64,000 bases of DNA, taken from assembly GCF_003627755.1 (NCBI RefSeq), contig NZ_CP032696.1, positions 434,001 to 498,000 of the forward strand, given 5' to 3'. This document shows, piece by piece, positions 55,601-63,965 of the stretch; position 1 is the stretch's first letter, and every line of letters starts with the position of its first letter. The position numbers were made by a program, and so were the translations under genes. Source of the DNA: Rhizobium jaguaris. Lineage in GTDB: Bacteria > Pseudomonadota > Alphaproteobacteria > Rhizobiales > Rhizobiaceae. Under the pieces are notes generated by a model that worked only from the letters and a program-made list of their open reading frames with translations, searched no databases and was not told the origin of the DNA.

Positions 55601-58600
55601 GTCATGTTCAACATGTACTCCGAGCCTCCGGAGCCATCGGGCAAGCGCGATCTGGAACTGACATTTCGCGAATACGACACGGGTTACGTTAAGTTCGACC
55701 TTACCCTTTATGCACAAGACGAAGGCGATGAAATTGCAATGCAACTGGCTTATGCGCAAGACACATTCTCAAGCGATGTGATCGCTCGCATGGCCGATAA
55801 TCTTCGCCATCTCATTGCTGCCTGTGTCGAGAGGTCTGCCGAGTCGATTGTCGCCCTGAGCGGCCCCAGCCCGTCGGAAATCGCCACCCTAAACTCGCTC
55901 AAGGGCGACGAGCAGTCATTCGAGAAGGAGCCTTCGCTTGTGGAGGCGTTCAATCAGGTAAGCGCTTCAAACAGCGATCGGGTGGCGTACTTCGGCGAGT
56001 TCGGAGCAATCACGTTTGGCCAACTGCACCACCGAATGGCTACAATCCAGTCGCTTCTGCGAACTTGCGGGGTGGGAGCGGGTGACATCGTTGCCATGCT
56101 GGTCGACCGGTCGCCGGATGTAGCGGCAACAACCTTGGCAATCAGGAATTTGCAGGCAACGATCGTGCCGATCTCGCCTGATTACCCAAGGGAACGGGTC
56201 GGCCACATCGTAAGACATAGCGGCGCGAGGCTCCTTATTCATGCGGGCACGGACGCGGAGGTGGATTTCGGCGTGCCGTGCGTTGATCTGGCTGTCCTCC
56301 AAGCTGCATCCGGCCCTGGCCGGGTCTGGCACCGAACTGTCGAGTTGCCCAATCAGGACGCAGCGAGCTTAATTTACACTTCATCCTCGACTGGGAAGGC
56401 GAAGGGCGTTCTCGTACCCGAATCTGCGATACTCAACCGGCTGAACTGGATGTGGCGATGCTTCCCTTTCGACGGCTTCGACGTGATGGTGGCACAGAAG
56501 TCAGCGACACTCATTGCCGCGCTATGGGAGTATTTTGGAGGGCTGCTGAAGGGAGTGCCCACGCTGATCCTGACGCAGGAGCAGGTGCTCGACCCCGACC
56601 TCTTGTTGAGGGCATTGGCACAGCATCGCGTCACGCGGTTGTTTGCCGCTCCGCCCATTCTGTCCGGTTTAATCGCTTCTCAAAAGCGACATCCGGAAAC
56701 AACCAACTTGCGCCTGGTCACAAGCAGCGCCGAACTGATGCCGCCATCGCTTCCGATTCGCTGGCGAGAGTGCTTTCCAGATGTGCCGCTGTGGAATTTT
56801 TACGGCACGACCGAGTGCGCGTCCAATGCAGCAGTGTACCGAACATCAGACGCCGACGACGGCTCTTCAGCTGTGCCGGTCGGGCGCCCGATCGACAATG
56901 TAAAAGTCTACGTTCTTGACGCACACTTGAAGCAGGTTCCCGTCGGAGTCGCAGGTGAACTCTGCGTTGCCGGACGCTGCGTGAGCACCGGGTATTGGAA
57001 GGATCCAGAGCGAACAAAACACCGTTTCGTTTCAAATCCGTACGACGAAAGTCAATACAGCATCCTTTATCGCAGCGGTGATATCGCCCGCGTCTCCGCC
57101 AAAGGCCTCCTGGAGATTTGCGGTCGAGCAGATAACCAAATTCAGCTTCGGGGTTTCCGAATTGAGCTGGAGGAACTTGAAGCCGCGCTCGTCGCTCATT
57201 CCGGCGTTGCGCAGGCCGCCGCATTTGTCCAGGGCGAGGACGATGATCGGCGACTGGTTGCCCTTGTGGTCCCAGCTCTCGACGGCCTGACCTCTGGAGC
57301 CATCGTGAACCACCTGCGGCAGACACTGCCCTCCTACATGATTCCGTCGGATGTTCGGATCGTGCACCGTATGCCGCTCACCGCGAGCGGGAAGATAGAT
57401 CGGGCTCGTCTCTCTTCCGTCTCGTCCCGCAAGATGCGAAGGACCAAATCCGCTAAGCCGCGAACGGAGAGGCAGCGACTCCTTGCCGATATCTGGCACG
57501 AGCTGTTGGGCGCCAAATCTGTCGGCATCGATGATAGCTTCTTTGATATCGGCGGAAATTCGCTCCTCAGCGTGCGGTGCGTTACACTGGCGCGTAAAGC
57601 GGGACTGAACTTGACCGTCAGCCAACTGCACCGGACACCAACAATCCGCGAGCTGGCAACGCACCAGTCCGCGGCCACGACTTATGCCGAGCCCGTTTCC
57701 GATGAACCGCTGCCAATGACCCCTGCAGTCTCACATTGGAATAGTCGTGTCGGAATCGGCGATCACTACAACATCGGCGATCTCTTCTTCATGCCCGCCG
57801 GCCTCTTGAATGTCTCCACTCTTGAACATGCGCTTGCGCATATCACCGGCCGGGAGGAAGGACTGAGGCTCCGAATCGTGCAAACAGAGAACGGCCTCTC
57901 TCAGGCGATCGGATCGATACCCCGAGCCCTCGTAGAGGAAATAGACCTTGTCGGTGTAGACACATCGGAACAACGCGCGGTCATTGAGCGCTCCTGTGCG
58001 GAGCGTCAGCGCTCGTTTCGATTTGACGGTCGCACACCCCTTATCAGGGTCTCAGCTTTCCGGACGTCGGAAAGCGGCGATTACTATTTGCTCGTTCTGC
58101 TGCATCACTTCGTAGCAGACGGGGTCGGATACAGATTGTTCCTGAGTGCACTGGACGCAGCTTACAAGTCGTTTGCTGCCGGCCAAACCGGAGCGGTTAC
58201 AGAGAACACGACCCTGACCCAATGGCTGAAGCGTTTGGACAAATACGCGAATGGCGAAGCCGAAACGGAGCTGGAGCACTGGGAAGGCATTCGATATGAG
58301 CGATTTGACATGGGTGTGAGCGACGCCGGGTCGTGTGCGGCGGGCTTTTCAACCGAAACGGCCAAACGCCTCCATCATGCAGGCTCGGAGGAGCATATCG
58401 ATGAAGACTTCTGCACGCCACTCTGGAAAGACCAGGCGACATATCATCTAAGGATCAATGAGGAGACAACGGGGAAACTTCTCAAGGTTGCGGCGAGGTC
58501 TGCACATTGCGAGGATTTTGATCTCGTGCTGGCGGCTATTTCGGGGGCATTTGGCCGCGCTTTTGGAAATTATTCCCTCTGGATTGACAGCCTCACCTCG

Positions 58601-59122
58601 ACGAGGGGACATCTATTCGAGGATATCGACCCGTCTCAAATCATTGGTTACGTCGGTGAACTGGTGCCACTTCCGTTATTCCTTACCGGAATGGAGTCTC
58701 GCCTGGACCGCGCCCGCTCCATATATCGGCAACGCAGCTCACTGCCGCGCCAAGGCATAGGTTTCCGTGCTCTGAAGTTCTTGAACCAGAACCCTGCTTT
58801 GCGCGAGCGGATCGATCGTCTGCCGTTACCCCGCATCGGGCTAAACTATCGAGCTAGGCTACAACATCATTATCCCCGCCGTCTGCTATGCAAGGATCCA
58901 GATCCATTGTGGCTCGGCGAAGATATGGATCAGTCAGTTATGAACTACCTCTTCTGGTTTCGCATCGGATACCAATCGGGTGAACTACGAATCGAAACGA
59001 GATATGATCCACGGCAAGTCGGCTTCGAAACGACCCGCGATCTCTGCACAATCTTCCGCGACGAACTCCTCCAGACTGTCGATGCATTAGGAGAGCCCGC
59101 ACAACGAGCCAACTACGGATGA
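52664..59122 (+). CDS. Nonribosomal peptide synthetase, A-T-C-A-T-C
   Basis: This is a 2152-aa synthetase from the ATG at 52664 (GAGG upstream); a frame from 52553 would begin inside the promoter. A1 (about 20-540): FTSGSTGKPKG, HYGPTEC, YKTGDLGR, GKVDL. T1: LGGDSL near 579. C1 (about 635-1070): the active-site motif is HEIIIDAW, with Glu in place of the catalytic second His. A2 (about 1085-1580): TSSSTGKAKG, FYGTTEC, YRSGDIAR, GKIDR; the A4 segment TLIAALWEYF lacks the Asp that binds an alpha-amino group. T2: IGGNSL near 1628. C2 (about 1670-2130): intact HHFVADG. There is no initiating C domain and no thioesterase, so the terminal C domain probably releases the product onto a soluble amine or alcohol. 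Confidence 0.93.
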   Translation: MLNEGRTAKSEFVGSQLIDLVAAIDEIAVSFPDRIAIKHGGEELTYGDLRVQSDRIASTLRERCAQVIGYCGERNLHWATTVVAILKSGSTYLPLDPSLPASRISSMIEQSECTLVIGPERPDALGLFQENGNCSREFLTVQTALLGGRASAAMPTSVESRLAYILFTSGSTGKPKGVMVKRAGLNNHLTAKIVALELSDKDCVAQTASHGFDISLWQLLAGLCVGSRVAIIDDATVRSPLALLEALQAHRVTIVQFVPSVLAVFVEYLQTLSADERLLGVLRMVSTVGEPLTPALARGWLTLFPQIPILNHYGPTECADGVTHHLVSLPPSTADAYVPIGKPIANLRVYVANGLRLCKTGEVGEICVSGAGVADGYVNDKGRTMEAFSANPFSEHPSYRQLYKTGDLGRLRADGLLECLGRRDRQIKIRGHRIELGEIESRLCAHPLVNAAAAIAPVPESLKLTARDINNSDRQTEPRRIVAYVSASAELSERELRSFVAEALPACMLPERIIRIDRIPVTRNGKVDLASLPDPTTIRPELPNPFEEPKTELESTLRRIWSSVLRIKDIGVSDQFMDLGGDSLRAMLILAQVQRQLGTKVDFRIVLNGTVRSLAASISRQSGTTQTVLPACGKLKRSPLTRVQEHLWFLWQLDPTAKNYMIQGGVRIRGAIDLIAFNKAWSDVVQTHDALRARFIDEEWPVQIFDDPPSADLELIDATHLSEQQAEELVSELRRTELNNPFDLSQGHLFRARMIRLGADDHLVLITAHEIIIDAWSISVLLRDLQTRYSQAAAFSPTDRPSLSTYALWESANVTPESLKGQRRYWRRQIGDNPPVLSIGNDRVRPKVGSNRGNSHAVLLGGELSDHVRDFARRQRCTTSAVLLACFKLLLRMYSGQDDVVVGMPHVVRSQPGTEEIVGFFLNMLPIRTKIDINQSFAAHVAHVQDLISDAIANSDYPFSWMVRDTRFLREHGRSPIFQVMFNMYSEPPEPSGKRDLELTFREYDTGYVKFDLTLYAQDEGDEIAMQLAYAQDTFSSDVIARMADNLRHLIAACVERSAESIVALSGPSPSEIATLNSLKGDEQSFEKEPSLVEAFNQVSASNSDRVAYFGEFGAITFGQLHHRMATIQSLLRTCGVGAGDIVAMLVDRSPDVAATTLAIRNLQATIVPISPDYPRERVGHIVRHSGARLLIHAGTDAEVDFGVPCVDLAVLQAASGPGRVWHRTVELPNQDAASLIYTSSSTGKAKGVLVPESAILNRLNWMWRCFPFDGFDVMVAQKSATLIAALWEYFGGLLKGVPTLILTQEQVLDPDLLLRALAQHRVTRLFAAPPILSGLIASQKRHPETTNLRLVTSSAELMPPSLPIRWRECFPDVPLWNFYGTTECASNAAVYRTSDADDGSSAVPVGRPIDNVKVYVLDAHLKQVPVGVAGELCVAGRCVSTGYWKDPERTKHRFVSNPYDESQYSILYRSGDIARVSAKGLLEICGRADNQIQLRGFRIELEELEAALVAHSGVAQAAAFVQGEDDDRRLVALVVPALDGLTSGAIVNHLRQTLPSYMIPSDVRIVHRMPLTASGKIDRARLSSVSSRKMRRTKSAKPRTERQRLLADIWHELLGAKSVGIDDSFFDIGGNSLLSVRCVTLARKAGLNLTVSQLHRTPTIRELATHQSAATTYAEPVSDEPLPMTPAVSHWNSRVGIGDHYNIGDLFFMPAGLLNVSTLEHALAHITGREEGLRLRIVQTENGLSQAIGSIPRALVEEIDLVGVDTSEQRAVIERSCAERQRSFRFDGRTPLIRVSAFRTSESGDYYLLVLLHHFVADGVGYRLFLSALDAAYKSFAAGQTGAVTENTTLTQWLKRLDKYANGEAETELEHWEGIRYERFDMGVSDAGSCAAGFSTETAKRLHHAGSEEHIDEDFCTPLWKDQATYHLRINEETTGKLLKVAARSAHCEDFDLVLAAISGAFGRAFGNYSLWIDSLTSTRGHLFEDIDPSQIIGYVGELVPLPLFLTGMESRLDRARSIYRQRSSLPRQGIGFRALKFLNQNPALRERIDRLPLPRIGLNYRARLQHHYPRRLLCKDPDPLWLGEDMDQSVMNYLFWFRIGYQSGELRIETRYDPRQVGFETTRDLCTIFRDELLQTVDALGEPAQRANYG

Positions 59123-60525
59123 GCCCGCCGGAGCGATCGATGAAGAGCAAAGAAGAGCGCATGGCTTCGCCGGCGGAGCATACCAGTTTGTCGGACGGCA
59201 AGGTGTCCAGCCTCATCATGCGGCTTGCCATTCCCTCCATTATCGGTTTGTCGATCAATGCACTTCAGCAGTTCGTGAATGCAATCTTTGTTGGAAGGCT
59301 CGGCGCGCAGGCTATCGCCGCCGTCAGCGTAGCTTTGCCCTTGGTCGTCCTGCTCACCGCAGTCGGGCAGGGGATCGGCGTCGGCACGGCATCGTTCGTG
59401 TCGCGCAATCTTGGCGCCGGCAATTCCTTGGAGGCGAATCGCGGCGCGAGCTTGGCGCTCGCTCTAGCGGCGCCGATCGGAGTGACACTTACCGGCGCTC
59501 TGCTTTTCGGTTTGCGCGACGTTCTTGCTTTGCTCGGTGCCAGTCCGACAATAATGCCAGCCGCACTCGACTACGCATCGACGCTCCTATTTGGTTACAC
59601 TCTGATGTTGTTGAATATGGTCAACGGGTTTGTCGCGAGGGCTGAGGGCAATACACGCTTCAGCATGTGGACCATGATTACGGCTTTTGCGCTGAATGCC
59701 CTGCTCGATCCGATTCTGATTTTTTCCCTGCATCTCGGAATTCGTGGGGCGGCGCTCGCAACATTTTTGGCGCAGCTCGCCGCCACTGGCCTCTACATTC
59801 TATATTTCGTGAAACAATTGGGAATTGTCCGTGTCCGCATCTCCTACATAACTTTGGGGGGTGGCCGCGTAAAACAGCTCGCCGCCATCGGCGCGCCTGC
59901 AACCATCACAGGTATTTTGTCTGCTCTTGCGTTCGTGCTCTTGAACAGGGCAGCTGCACAATTCGGCGACAATTCCGTTGCCGCTGTGGGCATAGCTGCA
60001 CGATTGTTGACAATCGGGGCCCTCCCGATCATGGGCCTATGCATAGGCTCCCAGGCGGTTCTCGGTTTCAGCTGGGGAGCACAGGATTTCGCTCGAGTAC
60101 AGAGGGCCGCGAAGTTCATGCTCTCCATAGCGGTTGCATTTTCAGTTACCTTTTCTGCTGTGGTCGTGATTTTTGCTCGGCCAATCGTCCGACTTTTCAG
60201 CAGCAGCGAGGACATGACTGAAATCGCTGTCTCGACCTGCATCATGTTCCATCTCTTTTTCGGGCTTTTTGGTGTTCAGCATGTAGCGATAACGATGCTT
60301 CAGTCCTTCGGGAAAGCACGTCTGAGTGCGGTCGTTTCCTTCGCGAGGCAAGGATATCTGTTCGTACCAGCCATACTGCTATTGCCCGCAATTTGGGGCT
60401 TCAAAGGACTGTTAATCAGCCAGGCAACTGCTGAACTCGCGGCCGGGCTGCTCGCGGTGTTTGTCATAGTCAGGCAGTTCGGCGATCTCAAAGGAATGCT
60501 CGTTTCCCGGCAAGCGGTTGGTTAA
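59119..60525 (+). CDS. MATE-family efflux transporter
   Basis: The 468-aa protein has about 12 membrane helices in two homologous halves, the first opening LIMRLAIPSIIGLSINALQQ and containing FVGRLGAQAIAAVSVALPL, the second VKQLAAIGAPATITGILSAL. It is a Na+- or H+-driven MATE exporter (NorM/DinF-like). Its ATG overlaps the NRPS stop by 4 nt, so the two are translationally coupled. The obvious role is export of the NRPS product or self-protection. Confidence 0.9.
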   Translation: MSPPERSMKSKEERMASPAEHTSLSDGKVSSLIMRLAIPSIIGLSINALQQFVNAIFVGRLGAQAIAAVSVALPLVVLLTAVGQGIGVGTASFVSRNLGAGNSLEANRGASLALALAAPIGVTLTGALLFGLRDVLALLGASPTIMPAALDYASTLLFGYTLMLLNMVNGFVARAEGNTRFSMWTMITAFALNALLDPILIFSLHLGIRGAALATFLAQLAATGLYILYFVKQLGIVRVRISYITLGGGRVKQLAAIGAPATITGILSALAFVLLNRAAAQFGDNSVAAVGIAARLLTIGALPIMGLCIGSQAVLGFSWGAQDFARVQRAAKFMLSIAVAFSVTFSAVVVIFARPIVRLFSSSEDMTEIAVSTCIMFHLFFGLFGVQHVAITMLQSFGKARLSAVVSFARQGYLFVPAILLLPAIWGFKGLLISQATAELAAGLLAVFVIVRQFGDLKGMLVSRQAVG

Positions 60526-60716
60526 GGCTGAGAGTTGATGCGAACGTGGCAATGATTACGGATCCGCTTGGGATTGACCAGCCAATCCAAAAACGAGTGT
60601 CATGCTTACCCATGGCAATTTGATTTTAACGCCGAGGGCGAGATGCGCCAATCCGCCAGCGCGATTTTGGGCGAGTTCCCGAACAAGCAGGACGTGCTCG
60701 AATGAGAGGAAATCTC
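60526..60716 (+). other. Gap with a possible small reading frame
   Basis: In one register the DNA reads HAYPWQFDFNAEGEMRQSAS then AILGEFPNKQDVLE stop, protein-like in composition, but without an ATG at its start. Its TGA overlaps an ATG at 60702. It could be a remnant or a short leader peptide; not assigned. Confidence 0.25.
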
Positions 60717-61427
60717 ATGCTAGAAAAGCTGCTCCCGCCGAATGTTGCTGTGCAAACTTCTCGAGCAAGTGACGGCCCCGAAATCCAAGTGATGGCCGAA
60801 GAAGAGAGTGCAATTGCCACAGCGGTCAAAGGCAGAAGGCGTGAATTTTCGATCGGGCGGGCATGTGCCAGGGCGGCATTGTGCAAACTTGGCTTTCCGT
60901 CTTGCCCGGTCCCAAGCGGGCCTAACAGGGAACCGCTTTGGCCGTCTGGAATCGTTGGCAGTATAACTCATTGCGTCGGATTCTATGCAGCGGCGGTGGC
61001 CATGAAGAAGGACTTCATTGCGCTTGGAATCGATGCCGAAGTCGATGCAGAGCTGCCCACAGGAGTGTTGTCGCTCATTTCGAGCGACGAGGAGCGACAT
61101 TGGATCGCGAATGCATCCGGGCATGTCAATTGGGGACGGCTGCTCTTCAGCGCTAAGGAGAGCATCTTCAAGGCGTGGTTTCCGCTTACACGTGAATGGC
61201 TGGACTTCGAGGATGCCGTGGTCACCATCATTCCGGACGACGGCTCATTCGTCGCTCAGCTTCCACACACGTGCGTGCCGGCAAAGGATTGTCCACGGGA
61301 ACTCCGCGGCCGCTTCATGATTTCAAATGGCCTAATACTAACCGCAGTATTGCTTGACGGGCCGCAACCATTGGATGAATCTTTTGCGGTTGAATGGGTC
61401 GCAGCAGACGGCGTCGAGCCTGGATAA
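60717..61427 (+). CDS. 4'-phosphopantetheinyl transferase (Sfp/EntD type)
   Basis: This 236-aa enzyme activates carrier domains by adding the coenzyme A phosphopantetheine arm. Family motifs are present in order: GRACARAAL near the N terminus, GSITHCVGFYAA, the Mg2+-binding GIDAEVDAE, and LLFSAKESIFKAWFPLT. AGAGGA precedes the ATG at 60717. Encoded right after the NRPS and MATE genes, it is presumably dedicated to T1 and T2 of that synthetase. Confidence 0.92.
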   Translation: MLEKLLPPNVAVQTSRASDGPEIQVMAEEESAIATAVKGRRREFSIGRACARAALCKLGFPSCPVPSGPNREPLWPSGIVGSITHCVGFYAAAVAMKKDFIALGIDAEVDAELPTGVLSLISSDEERHWIANASGHVNWGRLLFSAKESIFKAWFPLTREWLDFEDAVVTIIPDDGSFVAQLPHTCVPAKDCPRELRGRFMISNGLILTAVLLDGPQPLDESFAVEWVAADGVEPG

Positions 61428-61930
61428 TAAGGCGTTGCGGGGTTTGCTCCATGGCACAGCGAAGTTTCAACACGCACACACAAGACCAACTTTCTTCGGA
61501 CCGGTTCGACAGAGAATCTCGGCTTTGACTGTTTTAGTGTCGGCCGATGCGATGCTTTAAAATGTGTCGAGGAGTATGGCGAGCGCATGAGAATAAGCCG
61601 CTGCTTTGATGGCGCAACGTAACCGCCCGATTGTGACCGTGGGGAATATGTCTTGACACGCTCGACGACCTTTTCGTCGAGGACGAAGCAATCGAGGAAC
61701 TCTTGCCATGTTTCCGCAGACCTACGCGCGTCGCTAAGCATCTGCCTGAGTTCGTCAACGCCATCGTCTGTCAAAGCTGACGTACTCTCGTCGTCTCCAG
61801 TCACGACGCTGATGATATTGCCATAGGTCAGGTTGTCATCATTGCTGATGATCTCCCGGAGAAGGTCGACATCCTCATTGAGGATTTCGGCGACATAGTC
61901 GATGGTGAAGACGAAGCGGACCGTTGCCAT
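61256..61930 (-). CDS. IS66 passenger protein, C-terminus run-on
   Basis: The first 95 or so residues form a coherent protein (MATVRFVFTIDYVAEILNED, then GNIISVVTGDDESTSALTDD, and DELRQMLSDARRSAETWQEF) of a type seen next to IS66 tnpC. Its ATG overlaps the tnpC stop. After about 61620 the frame leaves the element and runs antisense through the PPTase gene, so the tail is not genuine and the native C-terminus was probably lost at the insertion boundary. Function unknown. Confidence 0.45.
   Translation of the reverse strand: MATVRFVFTIDYVAEILNEDVDLLREIISNDDNLTYGNIISVVTGDDESTSALTDDGVDELRQMLSDARRSAETWQEFLDCFVLDEKVVERVKTYSPRSQSGGYVAPSKQRLILMRSPYSSTHFKASHRPTLKQSKPRFSVEPVRRKLVLCVRVETSLCHGANPATPYYPGSTPSAATHSTAKDSSNGCGPSSNTAVSIRPFEIMKRPRSSRGQSFAGTHVCGS
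61428..61618. other. No gene seen between the PPTase and IS66 element E
   Basis: This stretch of about 190 bp has no open frame of note and no clear terminator. It ends at GTAACCGCCCG (61619), a plausible diverged IS66 end. Confidence 0.4.
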
Positions 61931-63555
61931 CAGGCGGCCTCGGCGCAGATGACTGCCACCGTCGGCACCCAGTTCCATGGGAGCAGTTCGGCGAGGCGAT
62001 TGATCTTGTGATCCTGAATGCGGTCGAGCACGTCAGCCAGATAGGCCTGAGGATCAAGGCCATTCATCTTGGCGGTCTCGATAATTGTCATGGCCCGCGC
62101 CAGGGTTTCTGCTCCAGTGTCAGCGCCCGCGAAGAGCCAGTTTCGTCTTCCAACGCCGATCGGACGCAACGCCCGTTCTGCGGCATTGTTATCGATTGCG
62201 ACACGGCCGTCTTCCAGGAACAGGCAGAATGAGGACCACCTGCTCAGGCCATACCTGAAAGCGCCAGCCAGATCGCTCTTGCCGGGGATACGGGTCAGTT
62301 GCGCTTCGGCCCAGACGCGCAAGGCTTCGACCTTTGCCTTGCTGTGCTTCTGGCGCGCGGCGAGACGGATATCGGCAGACTTGCCTGCAACCTCGCGCTC
62401 GATGTCGTAAAGCGCGCCGATACGGTCGAGCGCCTCGCGGGCGATCTCGGATTTGTTCGAGGTCCAGATATCATGGAAGTCGCGCCGCCAATGCGCCCAA
62501 CATGAAGCTTCCTGGAAGCGGCGTGTCCCGTCCGGTCCGGCCTCATACAACTTCGCGTAGCCTTTGTAGCCGTCGGCCTGAAGGATGCCGCTCGCCTGCT
62601 TGAGGTGACGGTGAACGTGCTCTTCCTTCCAGTCGGGAGCAAAATAATAGACCGCACCGGGCGGAGCTATGCCCGCCCATGGGCGTTGGTCCCGGACATA
62701 GGTCCAGAGCCGGCCCTTCTTCACCCCTTTCCCCAGCCCCTTGTCGCGCAGAGAACGATCCAGAACCCGGATCGGCGTGTCGTCGGCGTGGAGAAGGTCG
62801 CTGCTCATGATCGCCGCCTCGATCAACTCGATCAGCGGCAGGAGCACCCGCATGGCGCGGCCGCACCAATCGACCAGCGTGCTGTCGGGGATATCAACGC
62901 CCATGCGGGCGAAGATTTCGTTCAGGCGATAGAGCGGCAGGTGGTCGTCAAACTTCGAGACCAGGATGTAGGCGAGCAGTCCAGCGCCCGCCATGCTGCC
63001 CGGTATCGGACGGCTGGGCGCGGGCAACTGCACCATCTTCTCGCAGCAGCGGCAGGACTTCTTCAGCCGAGCAATCTCGATGACCTTCATCTGTGCGGCG
63101 ATCATGTCGAGGATTTCGCTGACGTCTTCACCGACAAGCCGCAGTTCGCCACCGCAATCGGGGCAGTGCGTGCCAGGATCGAGTTCCCTGCGCTCGCGAG
63201 CGGCCTTGTCCGACACGCGCGGACGGCGGCGCATGGTCTTTTCCGGCATGCTTGCCTCAGACTCCGCACGCACGGTTTCCTCGACGTCGGCGAGCGGCTC
63301 GCTGCTGCTTTCCGAGGCGGCAATCATCAGGTCCTCCAGCGCCAGTTCCAACTGCTGGATTTCCCGCTCGATTTTTTCCGACGATTTGCCGAAGCCATGT
63401 TTCTTCAGCCTGGCGATGCGCAGCCGCAGCGATTGGATCAACTGGTCATGCGCCTGCAGGGTCGCCGACATCTTCGCGTTTTTCGCCTCAAGCGCAGCGA
63501 TCATTGCCTTCAGGAAGGCCGGATCATCGGGAAGATTTTGGCTCGCGCTCGACAT
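61930..63555 (-). CDS. tnpC: IS66 TnpC (element E)
   Basis: This 541-aa transposase has an N-terminal coiled coil (KAMIAALEAKNAKMSATLQA), zinc motif HCPDCGGELRLVGED plus KKSCRCCEKMV, catalytic DLLHADDTPIRVLDRSL, GILQADGYKGYAKLY and VAIDNNAAERALRPIGVGRR, and ends AELLPWNWVP. The start at 63555 (MSSASQN) is preferred over 63570. Full length. Confidence 0.93.
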   Translation of the reverse strand: MSSASQNLPDDPAFLKAMIAALEAKNAKMSATLQAHDQLIQSLRLRIARLKKHGFGKSSEKIEREIQQLELALEDLMIAASESSSEPLADVEETVRAESEASMPEKTMRRRPRVSDKAARERRELDPGTHCPDCGGELRLVGEDVSEILDMIAAQMKVIEIARLKKSCRCCEKMVQLPAPSRPIPGSMAGAGLLAYILVSKFDDHLPLYRLNEIFARMGVDIPDSTLVDWCGRAMRVLLPLIELIEAAIMSSDLLHADDTPIRVLDRSLRDKGLGKGVKKGRLWTYVRDQRPWAGIAPPGAVYYFAPDWKEEHVHRHLKQASGILQADGYKGYAKLYEAGPDGTRRFQEASCWAHWRRDFHDIWTSNKSEIAREALDRIGALYDIEREVAGKSADIRLAARQKHSKAKVEALRVWAEAQLTRIPGKSDLAGAFRYGLSRWSSFCLFLEDGRVAIDNNAAERALRPIGVGRRNWLFAGADTGAETLARAMTIIETAKMNGLDPQAYLADVLDRIQDHKINRLAELLPWNWVPTVAVICAEAA

Positions 63556-63617
63556 GAACCTGACTACCACAGGTCAGAGCCAACATCCATAAAAACACGC
63601 AGATTCAGTGGGATAAT

Positions 63618-63965
63618 TCAACTAACGCGGGCCGGAGGAGAGCCCCAGTCCGGCCGCCGCCAATCAATCCCTTCCCAGAGCATCGCCAGTTGAGCAGACG
63701 TCAACCGGGCTGCCCCATCTACTGCCGACGGCCATGGAAACCGCCCTTTCTGCAGGATTTTATAATAAAGGCAGAACCCCTGACCGTCAAAATACAAAAG
63801 CTTCAAACGGTCGCCCCGCCTCCCGCGAAACGCGAAGACCGCACCTCCCGTCGGCTTCTGGCGCAGCACATCCTGGGCAAGAGCAGCCAGCCCCTCGATC
63901 CCCTTGCGCATGTCCGTGACACCGCAGGCAAGGTAAACCCGAACACCTGTCCCAGGCCCGATCAT
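63618..63965 (-). CDS. tnpB: IS66 TnpB (element E)
   Basis: This 115-aa IS66 ORF2 protein has ACGVTDMRKGIEGLAALAQD, FRGRRGDRLKLLYFDGQGFC and WPSAVDGAARLTSAQ. It overlaps the tnpA stop by 4 nt (ATGA). Confidence 0.92.
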   Translation of the reverse strand: MIGPGTGVRVYLACGVTDMRKGIEGLAALAQDVLRQKPTGGAVFAFRGRRGDRLKLLYFDGQGFCLYYKILQKGRFPWPSAVDGAARLTSAQLAMLWEGIDWRRPDWGSPPARVS

